This document shows, one piece after another, positions 45,963 to 52,888 of a stretch of 52,888 nt of DNA. Made by a program: the position numbers and the translations under genes. This DNA is from TMED109 sp015660425 (GTDB lineage Bacteria > Pseudomonadota > Alphaproteobacteria > TMED109), in assembly GCA_029936295.1 (NCBI GenBank), contig JAPYTH010000009.1:1-52888 (forward strand), in the 5' to 3' direction. How positions within the stretch are numbered: the stretch's first letter is position 1; the number at the start of each line of letters is the position of its first letter. The notes under the pieces are model-generated. The model saw only the letters and a program-made list of their open reading frames with translations, ran no database searches and was not told the DNA's origin.

Positions 45963-46856
45963 ATGACAGCAAAAATTATAGATGGAAAAGCATTAGCCAC
46001 TAAAGTTAGAAACGAAGTTAGTAAAGCTGTATTAGAATTAAATAAAAAAGGTATAACTCCTGGTTTAGCTACAGTTATTGTTGGTAATGATGCTGCTAGC
46101 TCTATATATGTTACAAATAAAGGAAAATCAGCAAAAGAAGTCGGTATTAAATCATTACAATACTCACTTGCAGAATCAGTATCAGAAAATGAGCTTTTAA
46201 AACTTATTAATGAACTTAATCTTAATAAAGATGTTGATGGGATCTTAGTGCAGTTGCCGTTGCCTAAACAAATTAATTCAGAAGTAATATTAGATTCTAT
46301 TAAACCTAGTAAGGACGTAGATGGATTCAATATATTTAATGCGGGTAATATTTATTTAAATAGAGAGGGTGTAATACCTTGCACACCTTTAGGTTGCTTA
46401 ATTATGTTGAGAAGTATTCAAAAATCATTAAAGGGAATGAATGCTGTTATTATTGGAAGAAGTAACATAGTAGGTAAACCCATGGCACAATTATTATTAA
46501 ATGAAGATTGTACAGTAACAACTGTTCATTCTAAATCTAATAATATCCAAAGAATAGTTAAAGAGGCGGACATTATCATAGCTGCTGTAGGTATTCCAAA
46601 TTTAGTTAAAGCAAGTTGGGTAAAAAAAGGAGCAATAGTAATTGATGTAGGTATAAATAGAATTAATTATAAGGATAAAACTAAATTAGTAGGAGATGTA
46701 GATTTTAAAGAAGTTCAAGCTTTGGCTTCATATATAACTCCAGTACCAGGTGGAGTTGGCCCCATGACTATTGCTTGCCTCCTAATGAATACTGTATTTC
46801 AATGTTCAAGAAAAAATAATCTTTCTTTACCAGAAAATTTAAAAAATTTATATTAA
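45963..46856 (+). CDS. folD: Bifunctional methylenetetrahydrofolate dehydrogenase/cyclohydrolase
   Basis: FolD interconverts 5,10-methylene-, methenyl- and 10-formyl-tetrahydrofolate. The 297-residue protein has the catalytic Y49xxxK53 in SSIYVTNKGK, the substrate motif DGILVQLPLPKQI, PCTPLGCLIML, the NADP-binding AVIIGRSNIVGKPMAQLLL and the signature TPVPGGVGPMTIACLL. Length is normal. A TTGACA hexamer at 45925-45930 is a candidate -35 but lacks a convincing -10. Its 3' end overlaps the convergent ispE by 4 nt. Confidence 0.96.
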   Translation: MTAKIIDGKALATKVRNEVSKAVLELNKKGITPGLATVIVGNDAASSIYVTNKGKSAKEVGIKSLQYSLAESVSENELLKLINELNLNKDVDGILVQLPLPKQINSEVILDSIKPSKDVDGFNIFNAGNIYLNREGVIPCTPLGCLIMLRSIQKSLKGMNAVIIGRSNIVGKPMAQLLLNEDCTVTTVHSKSNNIQRIVKEADIIIAAVGIPNLVKASWVKKGAIVIDVGINRINYKDKTKLVGDVDFKEVQALASYITPVPGGVGPMTIACLLMNTVFQCSRKNNLSLPENLKNLY

Positions 46857-47737
46857 ATTATAATAGAGGAACTTTTTACCCACCATTTAGGTCGAATACA
46901 TCTAATTTTATTCTCTGCCTTTTTTGCAAGAATTTTATTTTTAAAAAGTCCAAAACATGTTGCACCGCTTCCTGACATCCCAAAATATTTAATACCATTT
47001 TGTAAAGATAAAAGTTTTTGTGCTATAATAATTGAATATTCTATATTTTCTGAAGTAGATTTTAGGTTATTAATTCCTATTTTAGGACAATTTTTCTTTA
47101 TATTGATAATTTTTGTAAGATGAGAATGTCTGTACCAATTATTAAAGACTAATTTAGTAGATATGGGCTTATTTGGTGTTACTAAAATAATATAATTATT
47201 ATGAACAATAGTTTTTTTTAAATTAATAGGCAATTTAGCAATTTTTTCACCTATACTTTTTATATTTAACGAAGAAGAATGTAAACAAACTGGAATGTCT
47301 GCACCTAACTTTTTTGCTATTTCTATTTGTATATTTTTGTCAAATATACTTTTGTTAATGTTAAATACTTTTATTAATTTTCTAAGTGTGGCAGCGGCAT
47401 CTGCAGAACCTCCTCCTATTCCTGAGGCTATAGGTAATTTTTTATTTAAGCTTATTATTATATCAGAACTAATATTATATTTTTTCATAAAATATAAAGC
47501 TGTTTTATACACAATATTTTGCTTTGGGTGGCGAGCTAATTTGTTTCCAAATGGGCCATTTATTTTTAAATCTATAATTCTATTATTTGTTTTTAATACT
47601 TTAATGCTGATTAAATCATATATATTTGCAAATACTATATCTGAGTTTAAGTTATGATATCCATCATCTCTTTTATTTATAATATTTAAAGAAAGGTTAA
47701 TCTTAGCAAATGCTTTTTCATTATTTAAGTTTTGCAT
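46853..47737 (-). CDS. ispE: 4-diphosphocytidyl-2-C-methyl-D-erythritol kinase
   Basis: IspE is the GHMP kinase of the MEP isoprenoid pathway. The 294-residue protein has the catalytic lysine K12 in FAKINLSLNI, the ATP loop LPIASGIGGGSADAAATLR (101-119) with D113, and the late glycine motif GMSGSGATCFGLF. Codons for about residues 76-88 (VYKTALYFMKKYN) lie in the 38-nt segment that is repeated at 50552-50589. It follows the TPR gene after 2 nt on the same strand, as often seen in alphaproteobacteria. Confidence 0.95.
   Translation of the reverse strand: MQNLNNEKAFAKINLSLNIINKRDDGYHNLNSDIVFANIYDLISIKVLKTNNRIIDLKINGPFGNKLARHPKQNIVYKTALYFMKKYNISSDIIISLNKKLPIASGIGGGSADAAATLRKLIKVFNINKSIFDKNIQIEIAKKLGADIPVCLHSSSLNIKSIGEKIAKLPINLKKTIVHNNYIILVTPNKPISTKLVFNNWYRHSHLTKIINIKKNCPKIGINNLKSTSENIEYSIIIAQKLLSLQNGIKYFGMSGSGATCFGLFKNKILAKKAENKIRCIRPKWWVKSSSIII
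47476..47513. repeat. ispE: Copy 1 of a 38-nt direct repeat (inside ispE)
   Basis: This segment of the ispE coding sequence matches 50552-50589 at 37 of 38 positions in the same orientation, including an uninterrupted 27-nt identity from 47487 to 47513. The match stops at both ends. Since the segment is an ordinary in-frame part of ispE, this is probably the source copy. Confidence 0.85.
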
Positions 47738-47739
47738 AG

Positions 47740-49422
47740 TTAAATAGGTTTAGAGGATGCATTTGTTCCCGCTTTAGGAATTATTATTCCTTCAATTTTC
47801 TTTTTGATTATATTTATCATCTTATCCGTAGGTTCAAATTCTAGTGCTCGCTTCCATTGAAATACTGCTTCTAGTTTTCTTCCTGAATAGAATAATGCAT
47901 CGCCAAGGTGATCAATAATTATTGAGTCACTTTCTAATTCAACCGCTTTTTCTAAATTTATTACAGCTTCTTCATATTTACCTGTTTGATAAAAAGCCCA
48001 TCCTAAACTATCTATTATATAGCCATCATTAGGTCTTTGATCCGCTGCTTTTAAAATCATATCCATGGCCTTATTAATATTTATACCTTGATCTATCCAT
48101 GAATACCCTAAATAGTTTAAAACTTGGGGATTAGCAGGAACAAATTTTAAGGCCAATAAAAATTGTTTTTCTGCTCTTTTCCATTTTTTGCCTCTTTCTA
48201 AGGCAATACCACTTGAATAAAAAAGAGGCCAATGTCTAAACTCAATTTTTTCGATTTTACTAAATATTAAATCATAATATTCAATAGCTTTATCAAAATT
48301 ATCTGCTTTGTAAAATAACTCAGCGATAGTACGGTTAAAATTAATATTATCAGGATATAGTTTAGTATATTCATGTAATATTTTAAAAGCATTATCTATG
48401 CCATCTATGTCAAAAATAGTTTCAGCATATGCAATTTTAGCATCATGGGATATATAAGAATGATCTTTAACATTTTTAAAATATTGAATTGCTCTTTTAT
48501 GATCTTTAATGGATTTGAATATTCGTCCTAAAAGATATGATGTATTATTTAGATTAGGTGACAAATATAACGAAATTTGTGCATATATTAAGGCATGTCT
48601 ATTAAGTCCTTCATTAAATAATATTTCGGCACTATTTAAAAAGGTTTCTGCTATACCTTCCTTGACGTTCGTAATCAAATTTTTATTAGGAAGTATAGTA
48701 CTATTTTTTAATAAATATAATTCATTGCTATAAGGAGCAGTTTTCTCAAGCTTAGTTATAGTATTCTCAAATAATTCTTTATTTTTATTTTTGTTAAAAA
48801 ATAAGGCCGCCGCAAGATAAACTTGTGCGTTAGCATTATTAGATTTATTTACTATATTGCTATAATTAATTTTAGCAGCTTCATTATCTCCAGTAAATTC
48901 ATTAATTAATGCTGAATGATAATCATATAGTGGTTCTAAAACGCCCCTTTCTGCTTGGTTTTTTATTATTTTAAGTCCGCCTATTTGTTTATTAGATCCT
49001 GCTGCTGCCCAGGTCTGAAGTATAGGAAGAATATAAGTGTCTATGCCCTTAGGCGAAATTTTTAAGAGTATATCAAGAGCCTGATTAATATTACCTGAAT
49101 TAAGGTTATCCAATACTTTAACATATTGAGCTAATGTTATCTCTGGTACATCTTTAGATATTTTGATTCCAATAGGAATAGCTTCTTTAACTTGACCATT
49201 AGCTAATAACGCTTCTATTGCAATTATACCTAATCCACTAGATTCAGTATTTTGATTGTACGAATATTGCGCATAGTAAGCTGCGTTATCTATATCTGTT
49301 ATAGATCTCGCAATTTTGCTGCTAAGGAAAGAACCAACTAGGTTGGGCTTCCAGTCTTTGGCTAAGACTTGGCTTTGAAAAAAAATAAATAATAAAATAT
49401 ACAGAATTTTTTTAAAAACCAT
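47740..49422 (-). CDS. Exported tetratricopeptide repeat (TPR) protein
   Basis: The 560-residue protein has a signal peptide (FKKILYILLFIFFQSQVLA) and then helical TPR units for most of its length. The clearest are at the C-terminal end: NFDKAIEYYDLIF, NPQVLNYLGYSWIDQGINI, YIIDSLGWAFYQTGKYEEAV and IIDHLGDALFYSGRKLEAV. The YIxDSLGWA and HLGDALF repeats are typical of alphaproteobacterial TPR proteins encoded upstream of ispE. It is likely a periplasmic or outer-membrane-associated scaffold; the partner is unknown. AGGGAG precedes the ATG. Confidence 0.85.
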   Translation of the reverse strand: MVFKKILYILLFIFFQSQVLAKDWKPNLVGSFLSSKIARSITDIDNAAYYAQYSYNQNTESSGLGIIAIEALLANGQVKEAIPIGIKISKDVPEITLAQYVKVLDNLNSGNINQALDILLKISPKGIDTYILPILQTWAAAGSNKQIGGLKIIKNQAERGVLEPLYDYHSALINEFTGDNEAAKINYSNIVNKSNNANAQVYLAAALFFNKNKNKELFENTITKLEKTAPYSNELYLLKNSTILPNKNLITNVKEGIAETFLNSAEILFNEGLNRHALIYAQISLYLSPNLNNTSYLLGRIFKSIKDHKRAIQYFKNVKDHSYISHDAKIAYAETIFDIDGIDNAFKILHEYTKLYPDNINFNRTIAELFYKADNFDKAIEYYDLIFSKIEKIEFRHWPLFYSSGIALERGKKWKRAEKQFLLALKFVPANPQVLNYLGYSWIDQGININKAMDMILKAADQRPNDGYIIDSLGWAFYQTGKYEEAVINLEKAVELESDSIIIDHLGDALFYSGRKLEAVFQWKRALEFEPTDKMINIIKKKIEGIIIPKAGTNASSKPI

Positions 49423-49610
49423 AAAATAAACTCCCTAATGTTTTAATTATATCTAAACTATACTAAATTATATATAATATGGATTGTATTTTTTAAATTT
49501 TATTATTATTATAAATTTTATTTATCATTATATAAACTTGACGATCTAATTATTTAGAGGCAATAAGTTATTTATTATTAAAAATTTTAAAAATAAATGA
49601 AGGAAATTAA

Positions 49611-49805
49611 GTGGCTATTACAAAAAATAATCCTTTAGCTAGAGTCGCAAAGCAAAAAGATAAAACTTTTAATGGTAAGGTTGCCAAGCCTGTAAAATAT
49701 ATTGGTTCGTGGCTAGGTCATGGCAATTATATTGCGGCTCAAGATGAAGCAGGGAAATTAATTAAAGATAGTGAAGGTAGGCCAATTCCATATGGATCTA
49801 TTTAA
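49611..49805 (+). CDS. Small conserved protein of unknown function (64 residues)
   Basis: The start is a GTG with AAGGAAA about 6 nt upstream. The 64-residue product is basic at the N-terminus (NPLARVAKQKDKTFNGKVAK) and ends with a Gly/Pro-rich part containing GHGNYIAAQDEAGKLI and GRPIPYGSI. It has no signal peptide, membrane segment or cysteine. From memory similar short proteins occur in other alphaproteobacteria; no function is known to me. A TTGACG at 49538-49543 could be a -35 element of its promoter, without a good -10. The UDG-like gene starts 16 nt after its stop. Confidence 0.7.
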   Translation: MAITKNNPLARVAKQKDKTFNGKVAKPVKYIGSWLGHGNYIAAQDEAGKLIKDSEGRPIPYGSI

Positions 49806-49821
49806 TTTAAATTAACACTAG

Positions 49822-50544
49822 ATGTCAGAACAACTGAACAATACGTTATATGTAGAGGCTATTAAATGGCTTAGTGATATGGGCTGTGATGAGTCTGTTA
49901 ATGTTGATCAAAGAACTTTTCATGGGCTAAGGTTAAAAAATGATGTTGGTAAAGTTTTTTCATTTAATGAGCCTAAAATAAATAAATTTAATTTAGATCA
50001 CATTAATAATATTACCGACTTATATAAGTATGTAAGTTTGTATTTTAAATCAAATAATAATATTTTAAATTCTGATTTCGTATTTTTTGATGGTTACGAG
50101 GCCGCTGATTTAATGATTATAGGTGATAAACCTGACAGCACCGACATTAAAATAGGAAAACCTTTTCAGGGGGAAGCCGGTAATTTGTTAAATGCTATGC
50201 TTAAAGCCATAGGTTATTTCAGAGAAAATACTTATTTTACTAATATAAATTGTTACAATTTAGATGTTGAAATTGATATATCATTGCAAATAGTAAGCAA
50301 ACAAATTGCAATTGTTAAGCCAAAAATAATTATAATGTTTGGTGCTGAAGCTACTAAATGTTTGGCTAAAATAGATAAGGGTTTTTTAAATACTAGAGGG
50401 CAATGGTTTGATATAGATAACATAGGCATGTCTTCAGTTATATCTTGTATTTCTATGTTTCATCCTCGATATATCTTAGCTCACCCTAAGAGTAAAAAGG
50501 AAAGTTGGATAGATCTTAAATCGGTAAGAGAAAAATTATCTTGA
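49822..50544 (+). CDS. Degenerate family 4 uracil-DNA glycosylase-like protein
   Basis: The 240-residue protein has the shape of alphaproteobacterial family 4 UDG: an N-terminal IKWLSDMGCDES, then LMIIGDKPDS with GKPFQGEAGNLLNAML, YFTNINCYN, KPKIIIMFGAEATK, RGQW and FHPRYILAHP near the end. The usual GEAPG motif reads GDKPD here. The cysteines that bind the [4Fe-4S] cluster are missing: the segment before motif A has Asn/Ser residues instead (FKSNNNILNS), and only C22, C144, C180 and C209 occur. It may be a non-catalytic or altered DNA-binding relative. Fold assignment is good, activity doubtful. Confidence 0.78.
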   Translation: MSEQLNNTLYVEAIKWLSDMGCDESVNVDQRTFHGLRLKNDVGKVFSFNEPKINKFNLDHINNITDLYKYVSLYFKSNNNILNSDFVFFDGYEAADLMIIGDKPDSTDIKIGKPFQGEAGNLLNAMLKAIGYFRENTYFTNINCYNLDVEIDISLQIVSKQIAIVKPKIIIMFGAEATKCLAKIDKGFLNTRGQWFDIDNIGMSSVISCISMFHPRYILAHPKSKKESWIDLKSVREKLS

Positions 50545-50551
50545 TTAATGA

Positions 50552-50589
50552 TATATTTTTTTATAAAATATAAAGCTGTTTTATACACA
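50552..50589. repeat. Copy 2 of a 38-nt direct repeat (intergenic)
   Basis: This short gap segment between the UDG-like gene and the transglycosylase gene repeats 38 nt of ispE (47476-47513) with one change, at the position of an ATG codon of ispE. It lies before the slt start. CTGTTTT near its end could pair with AAAACAG about 14 nt downstream, forming a weak hairpin just ahead of slt. Confidence 0.85.
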
Positions 50590-50624
50590 CTTATGAAAAA
50601 CAGTTAAAATTTTTGGTATATTCT

Positions 50625-52406
50625 ATGCTTATAGTTATTAGTTTATTATTTAATATAAAAAGAGTGATTATTTTAATTTTTGTTATATTAAGTGTAACTT
50701 ATAATAATGGAATTTATGCTGGTGAGTTAAGTCATAATGAGAGTAAATATTTTCATTCTTTGCTGATAGAGGCTGAAAAAAATATAGATAATGATATTTT
50801 TCTTAGTATGGAAGATAAAGAAAGATATATTGACATTTATAGTTTACAAAAATTAGGAAAATGGAAAGAAGCTGAAAAAGTAATTAATTTATTAGATAAT
50901 AAAATTCTTTTGGGTCATGTAAATTATCAAAAGCTTATGCATCCTACAAAATATAGGTCTAATTATAAAGAACTAAAAGAGTGGCTTGTTTTATACTCTG
51001 ATCATCCTATGTCTGATAGAATATGGAAATTATCAGAAAGGAGGAAGCTTAAAGAGACTAAATCTATAAAAAAACCAGAAAAATTAGTTAGGCTTGCGGG
51101 TTTTGGAATAGATTATGAAAGTATTACTTCATTAGAAAATTTTATTATTCCAAAAATATATTATTCTTTGTATAAAAGTATCAGAAGTTTGGTAAAAAGG
51201 GGAAGGCCAACTAACGCCCTAAAAGAAATACGTAATAAAGATTTGCCAGCATATATAGTGGATGATTTAAAAGGCATTATATCTGCTGGTTATTATGCTG
51301 TAGGTAAAGATAAGTTGTCTATGAAATTAGCAATTAATGCAGCTAGTCGTTCTGGAATAGATAATCCTAAATTATTTTGGAGGGCAGGTTTAGCTGCTTT
51401 TAGACTAAATAAGAAAGAAGTAGCACTTAAAAATTTCTTAAAATTAACCAAAATTAAAAAAGATATTTGGTTGAAATCAGCAGGAGCATACTGGGCTGCT
51501 AAAATTTATTTAGAGAATGACAATCAATCAGCGGCAAAAAATAATTTTATTATTGCATCTAAGCAATTAAATACTTTTTATGGCCAATTAGCTATAGAAT
51601 ATTTAGGTTACAAAGAAAATTTTTCATGGAAAATAGATAAACAAGGCAGTTTTTTTGATCTAAATATTTTAAACAATATGCATGTAAAACGTGCTATTGC
51701 TTTATCAAGTATTGGTAGGTATGGTGAAGCTGATCAGGAGATTCGCTTTGTATATGGAATTCTAGGAAAGAATAAAATTTATGAGTTATTAGAGTTAACT
51801 AATTATTTAAATTTACCAGCTGTACAATTAAGATTAGGGGATAAATTATTTCAAACAGGAGCCGTAAATTATTTGGCTTTATATCCTTCTCCAAAATGGT
51901 TCAGGACGAAACTTAAGAAAATTGACGAAGTATTTTTATGGTCATTAATAAGAAAAGAATCCAGTTTTTATCTAAAAGCTAAAAGCCCTAGAGGAGCTAG
52001 GGGTGTAATGCAATTAATGCCTAGTACAGCTAGAATTGTTGCAGGAGACCGATCTATTAGAGGGTCTAATTTATGGAAACTATATGAGTTGGATTATAAT
52101 ATATATATAGGACAAGATTTATTATTACGGTTAATGGGTTCAGAGGAAATATCAGATTCATTAGTACCTTTACTAATGTCTTGGAATGCAGGACCTACTA
52201 AATTTAAAAAATGGAATGAGAAAATTAAGATACATACTGATCCTTTATTATATATAGAAAGTATTCCAAGCTATGAAACAAGATGGTTTGTAAAGACAGT
52301 TTTAAAAAATATTTGGATTTATAGAGATAAATTTCAACAAGATAAGCCGAGTCGTAAGGCATTAAGTGACAATTTTTGGCCAAAGTATGTAAACTTAAGT
52401 TTTTAA
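50625..52406 (+). CDS. slt: Soluble lytic murein transglycosylase
   Basis: This periplasmic enzyme cleaves peptidoglycan glycan strands. From ATG 50625 it has 593 residues: a signal peptide (RVIILIFVILSVTYNNGIYA), a long alpha-superhelical U-domain built of TPR-like repeats, and a C-terminal catalytic domain. The catalytic glutamate is E445 in WSLIRKESSFYLKAKSPRGA, followed by RGVMQLMPSTARIVAG and LLMSWNAGP, which match family 1A Slt. A TTG at 50613 would add four residues. moaB follows after 9 nt. Confidence 0.92.
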   Translation: MLIVISLLFNIKRVIILIFVILSVTYNNGIYAGELSHNESKYFHSLLIEAEKNIDNDIFLSMEDKERYIDIYSLQKLGKWKEAEKVINLLDNKILLGHVNYQKLMHPTKYRSNYKELKEWLVLYSDHPMSDRIWKLSERRKLKETKSIKKPEKLVRLAGFGIDYESITSLENFIIPKIYYSLYKSIRSLVKRGRPTNALKEIRNKDLPAYIVDDLKGIISAGYYAVGKDKLSMKLAINAASRSGIDNPKLFWRAGLAAFRLNKKEVALKNFLKLTKIKKDIWLKSAGAYWAAKIYLENDNQSAAKNNFIIASKQLNTFYGQLAIEYLGYKENFSWKIDKQGSFFDLNILNNMHVKRAIALSSIGRYGEADQEIRFVYGILGKNKIYELLELTNYLNLPAVQLRLGDKLFQTGAVNYLALYPSPKWFRTKLKKIDEVFLWSLIRKESSFYLKAKSPRGARGVMQLMPSTARIVAGDRSIRGSNLWKLYELDYNIYIGQDLLLRLMGSEEISDSLVPLLMSWNAGPTKFKKWNEKIKIHTDPLLYIESIPSYETRWFVKTVLKNIWIYRDKFQQDKPSRKALSDNFWPKYVNLSF

Positions 52407-52415
52407 AGGGAGCAA

Positions 52416-52888
52416 ATGATGCTTGGAATAGATAAAGAAAGAATTTTCAAATCTGTTAACATTGCAATAGTAACTATTTCAGATACCCGTACTTTAGATG
52501 ATGATAAATCAGGTGCTACTTTAGAAAAAAGAATAATAAATGCTGGTCATAATGTAGGGGGTCGCTTTTTAGTTAAAGATAATGTTATTGAAATAAAAGC
52601 AAAGTTGAATGATCTTATAAATAATTTAAATATTGATGTAATAATAACTACTGGTGGAACAGGAATTACAGGAAGAGATTTAACCCCTGAAGTTTTTTCT
52701 GAAGTTTTAGAAAAAGAAATACCAGGCTTTGGAGAGTTATTTAGATGGTTGAGTTATAAAAAAATTGCTACGTCTACTATTCAATCTAGAGCTATGGCTG
52801 GAGTTGCAAAAGGAACCTATTTATTTTCCTTACCGGGTTCAGTAGGTGCATGCAAAGATGCTTGGGATGATATTTTAGTACATCAATT
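52416..52888 (+). CDS. moaB: Molybdenum cofactor biosynthesis protein MoaB (3' end cut by window)
   Basis: The first 157 codons of a MoaB/MogA-type protein are visible. NIAIVTISDTRTLDDDKSG, VIITTGGTGITGRDLTPEV, SRAMAGVAKGTYLFSLPGS and GACKDAWDDIL are its molybdopterin-binding signatures. MoaB adenylates molybdopterin in some bacteria and is a MogA paralogue. Most of the protein is present, with about 15-20 residues missing at the end. The start is one of two successive ATG codons (52416 or 52419) behind AAAGGGAG. It implies that the organism makes molybdenum cofactor. Confidence 0.93.
   Translation, partial: MMLGIDKERIFKSVNIAIVTISDTRTLDDDKSGATLEKRIINAGHNVGGRFLVKDNVIEIKAKLNDLINNLNIDVIITTGGTGITGRDLTPEVFSEVLEKEIPGFGELFRWLSYKKIATSTIQSRAMAGVAKGTYLFSLPGSVGACKDAWDDILVHQ

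Noticed and set aside
50575..50602. Factor-independent terminator before slt (CTGTTTT/AAAACAG)
   Set aside because: The stem is 7 bp and AT-rich with a 14-nt loop and no clean T run; it also lies mostly in the repeat copied from ispE.
1..52888. Mobile elements, CRISPR arrays, toxin-antitoxin or defence genes
   Set aside because: No transposase, integrase, regular spaced repeats or defence-type domains were found; both tRNA genes lack adjacent integrases or duplicated tRNA ends.

Overview
The window is a compact, strongly AT-rich bacterial chromosome segment. Nearly every gene has a clear alphaproteobacterial counterpart: apaG beside an alphaproteobacterial radical SAM family, a DUF3035-type lipoprotein after lspA, coq7, and a SUF operon led by an Rrf2 regulator. 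Short gaps, many overlapping genes, frequent TTG/GTG starts and low GC suggest a streamlined, free-living (probably marine) alphaproteobacterium of the Pelagibacterales/HIMB59/AEGEAN-169 kind. That placement is inference. Glutamate synthase, purine, polyamine, lipid A and isoprenoid genes argue against an obligate intracellular parasite. I see no phage, transposase, CRISPR array or defence island.

Layout. 1-3339 (minus): maoC-like, radical SAM, apaG, and trkH cut by the window edge. 3340-3618: promoter gap. 3619-9690 (plus): gltB-gltD. 9691-15860 (plus): an IscR-like operator/promoter, then iscR-like-sufB-sufC-sufD-sufS, then sufT-sufA. 15862-17479 (minus): yqaA, dsbB, coq7. 17594-19431 (plus): a SoxYZ-like carrier and a zinc metallohydrolase of the quinoprotein relay type. 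19485-19571: tRNA-Leu(CAA). 19666-22852: polyamine genes (speD-ornithine decarboxylase facing speE), with a Nudix gene upstream of speE. 22957-29929 (plus): MBL hydrolase, ribF, ileS, lspA, lipoprotein, pgi, running into mutL (to 31652). 31635-33655 (minus): class I amidotransferase hydrolase, pseudouridine synthase, rsmD. tadA (plus) faces purD (minus). 35575-37825 (plus): xseA and an M23 peptidase. 37833-42746 (minus): a small exported protein, pmbA-like, waaA, lpxK, lpxL. 42784-45658 (minus): a two-subunit 2-oxoacid:ferredoxin oxidoreductase. 45759-45832 (minus): tRNA-Gln(TTG). folD (plus) faces ispE and a TPR protein (minus). 49611 to the end (plus): a 64-residue conserved protein, a degenerate uracil-DNA glycosylase-like protein, a lytic transglycosylase and moaB (cut by the edge).

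How it fits together: the window is mainly housekeeping, covering nitrogen assimilation, Fe-S cluster assembly, polyamine synthesis, lipid A/Kdo synthesis and DNA repair. The most interesting points are an IscR-like operator overlapping the suf promoter, a quinoprotein relay pair with no quinoprotein nearby, a UDG4-like protein without its Fe-S cysteines, a 38-nt piece of ispE repeated in the gap before the transglycosylase gene, and an uncharacterised radical SAM family. I did not find a convincing new multi-gene defence or mobile system.
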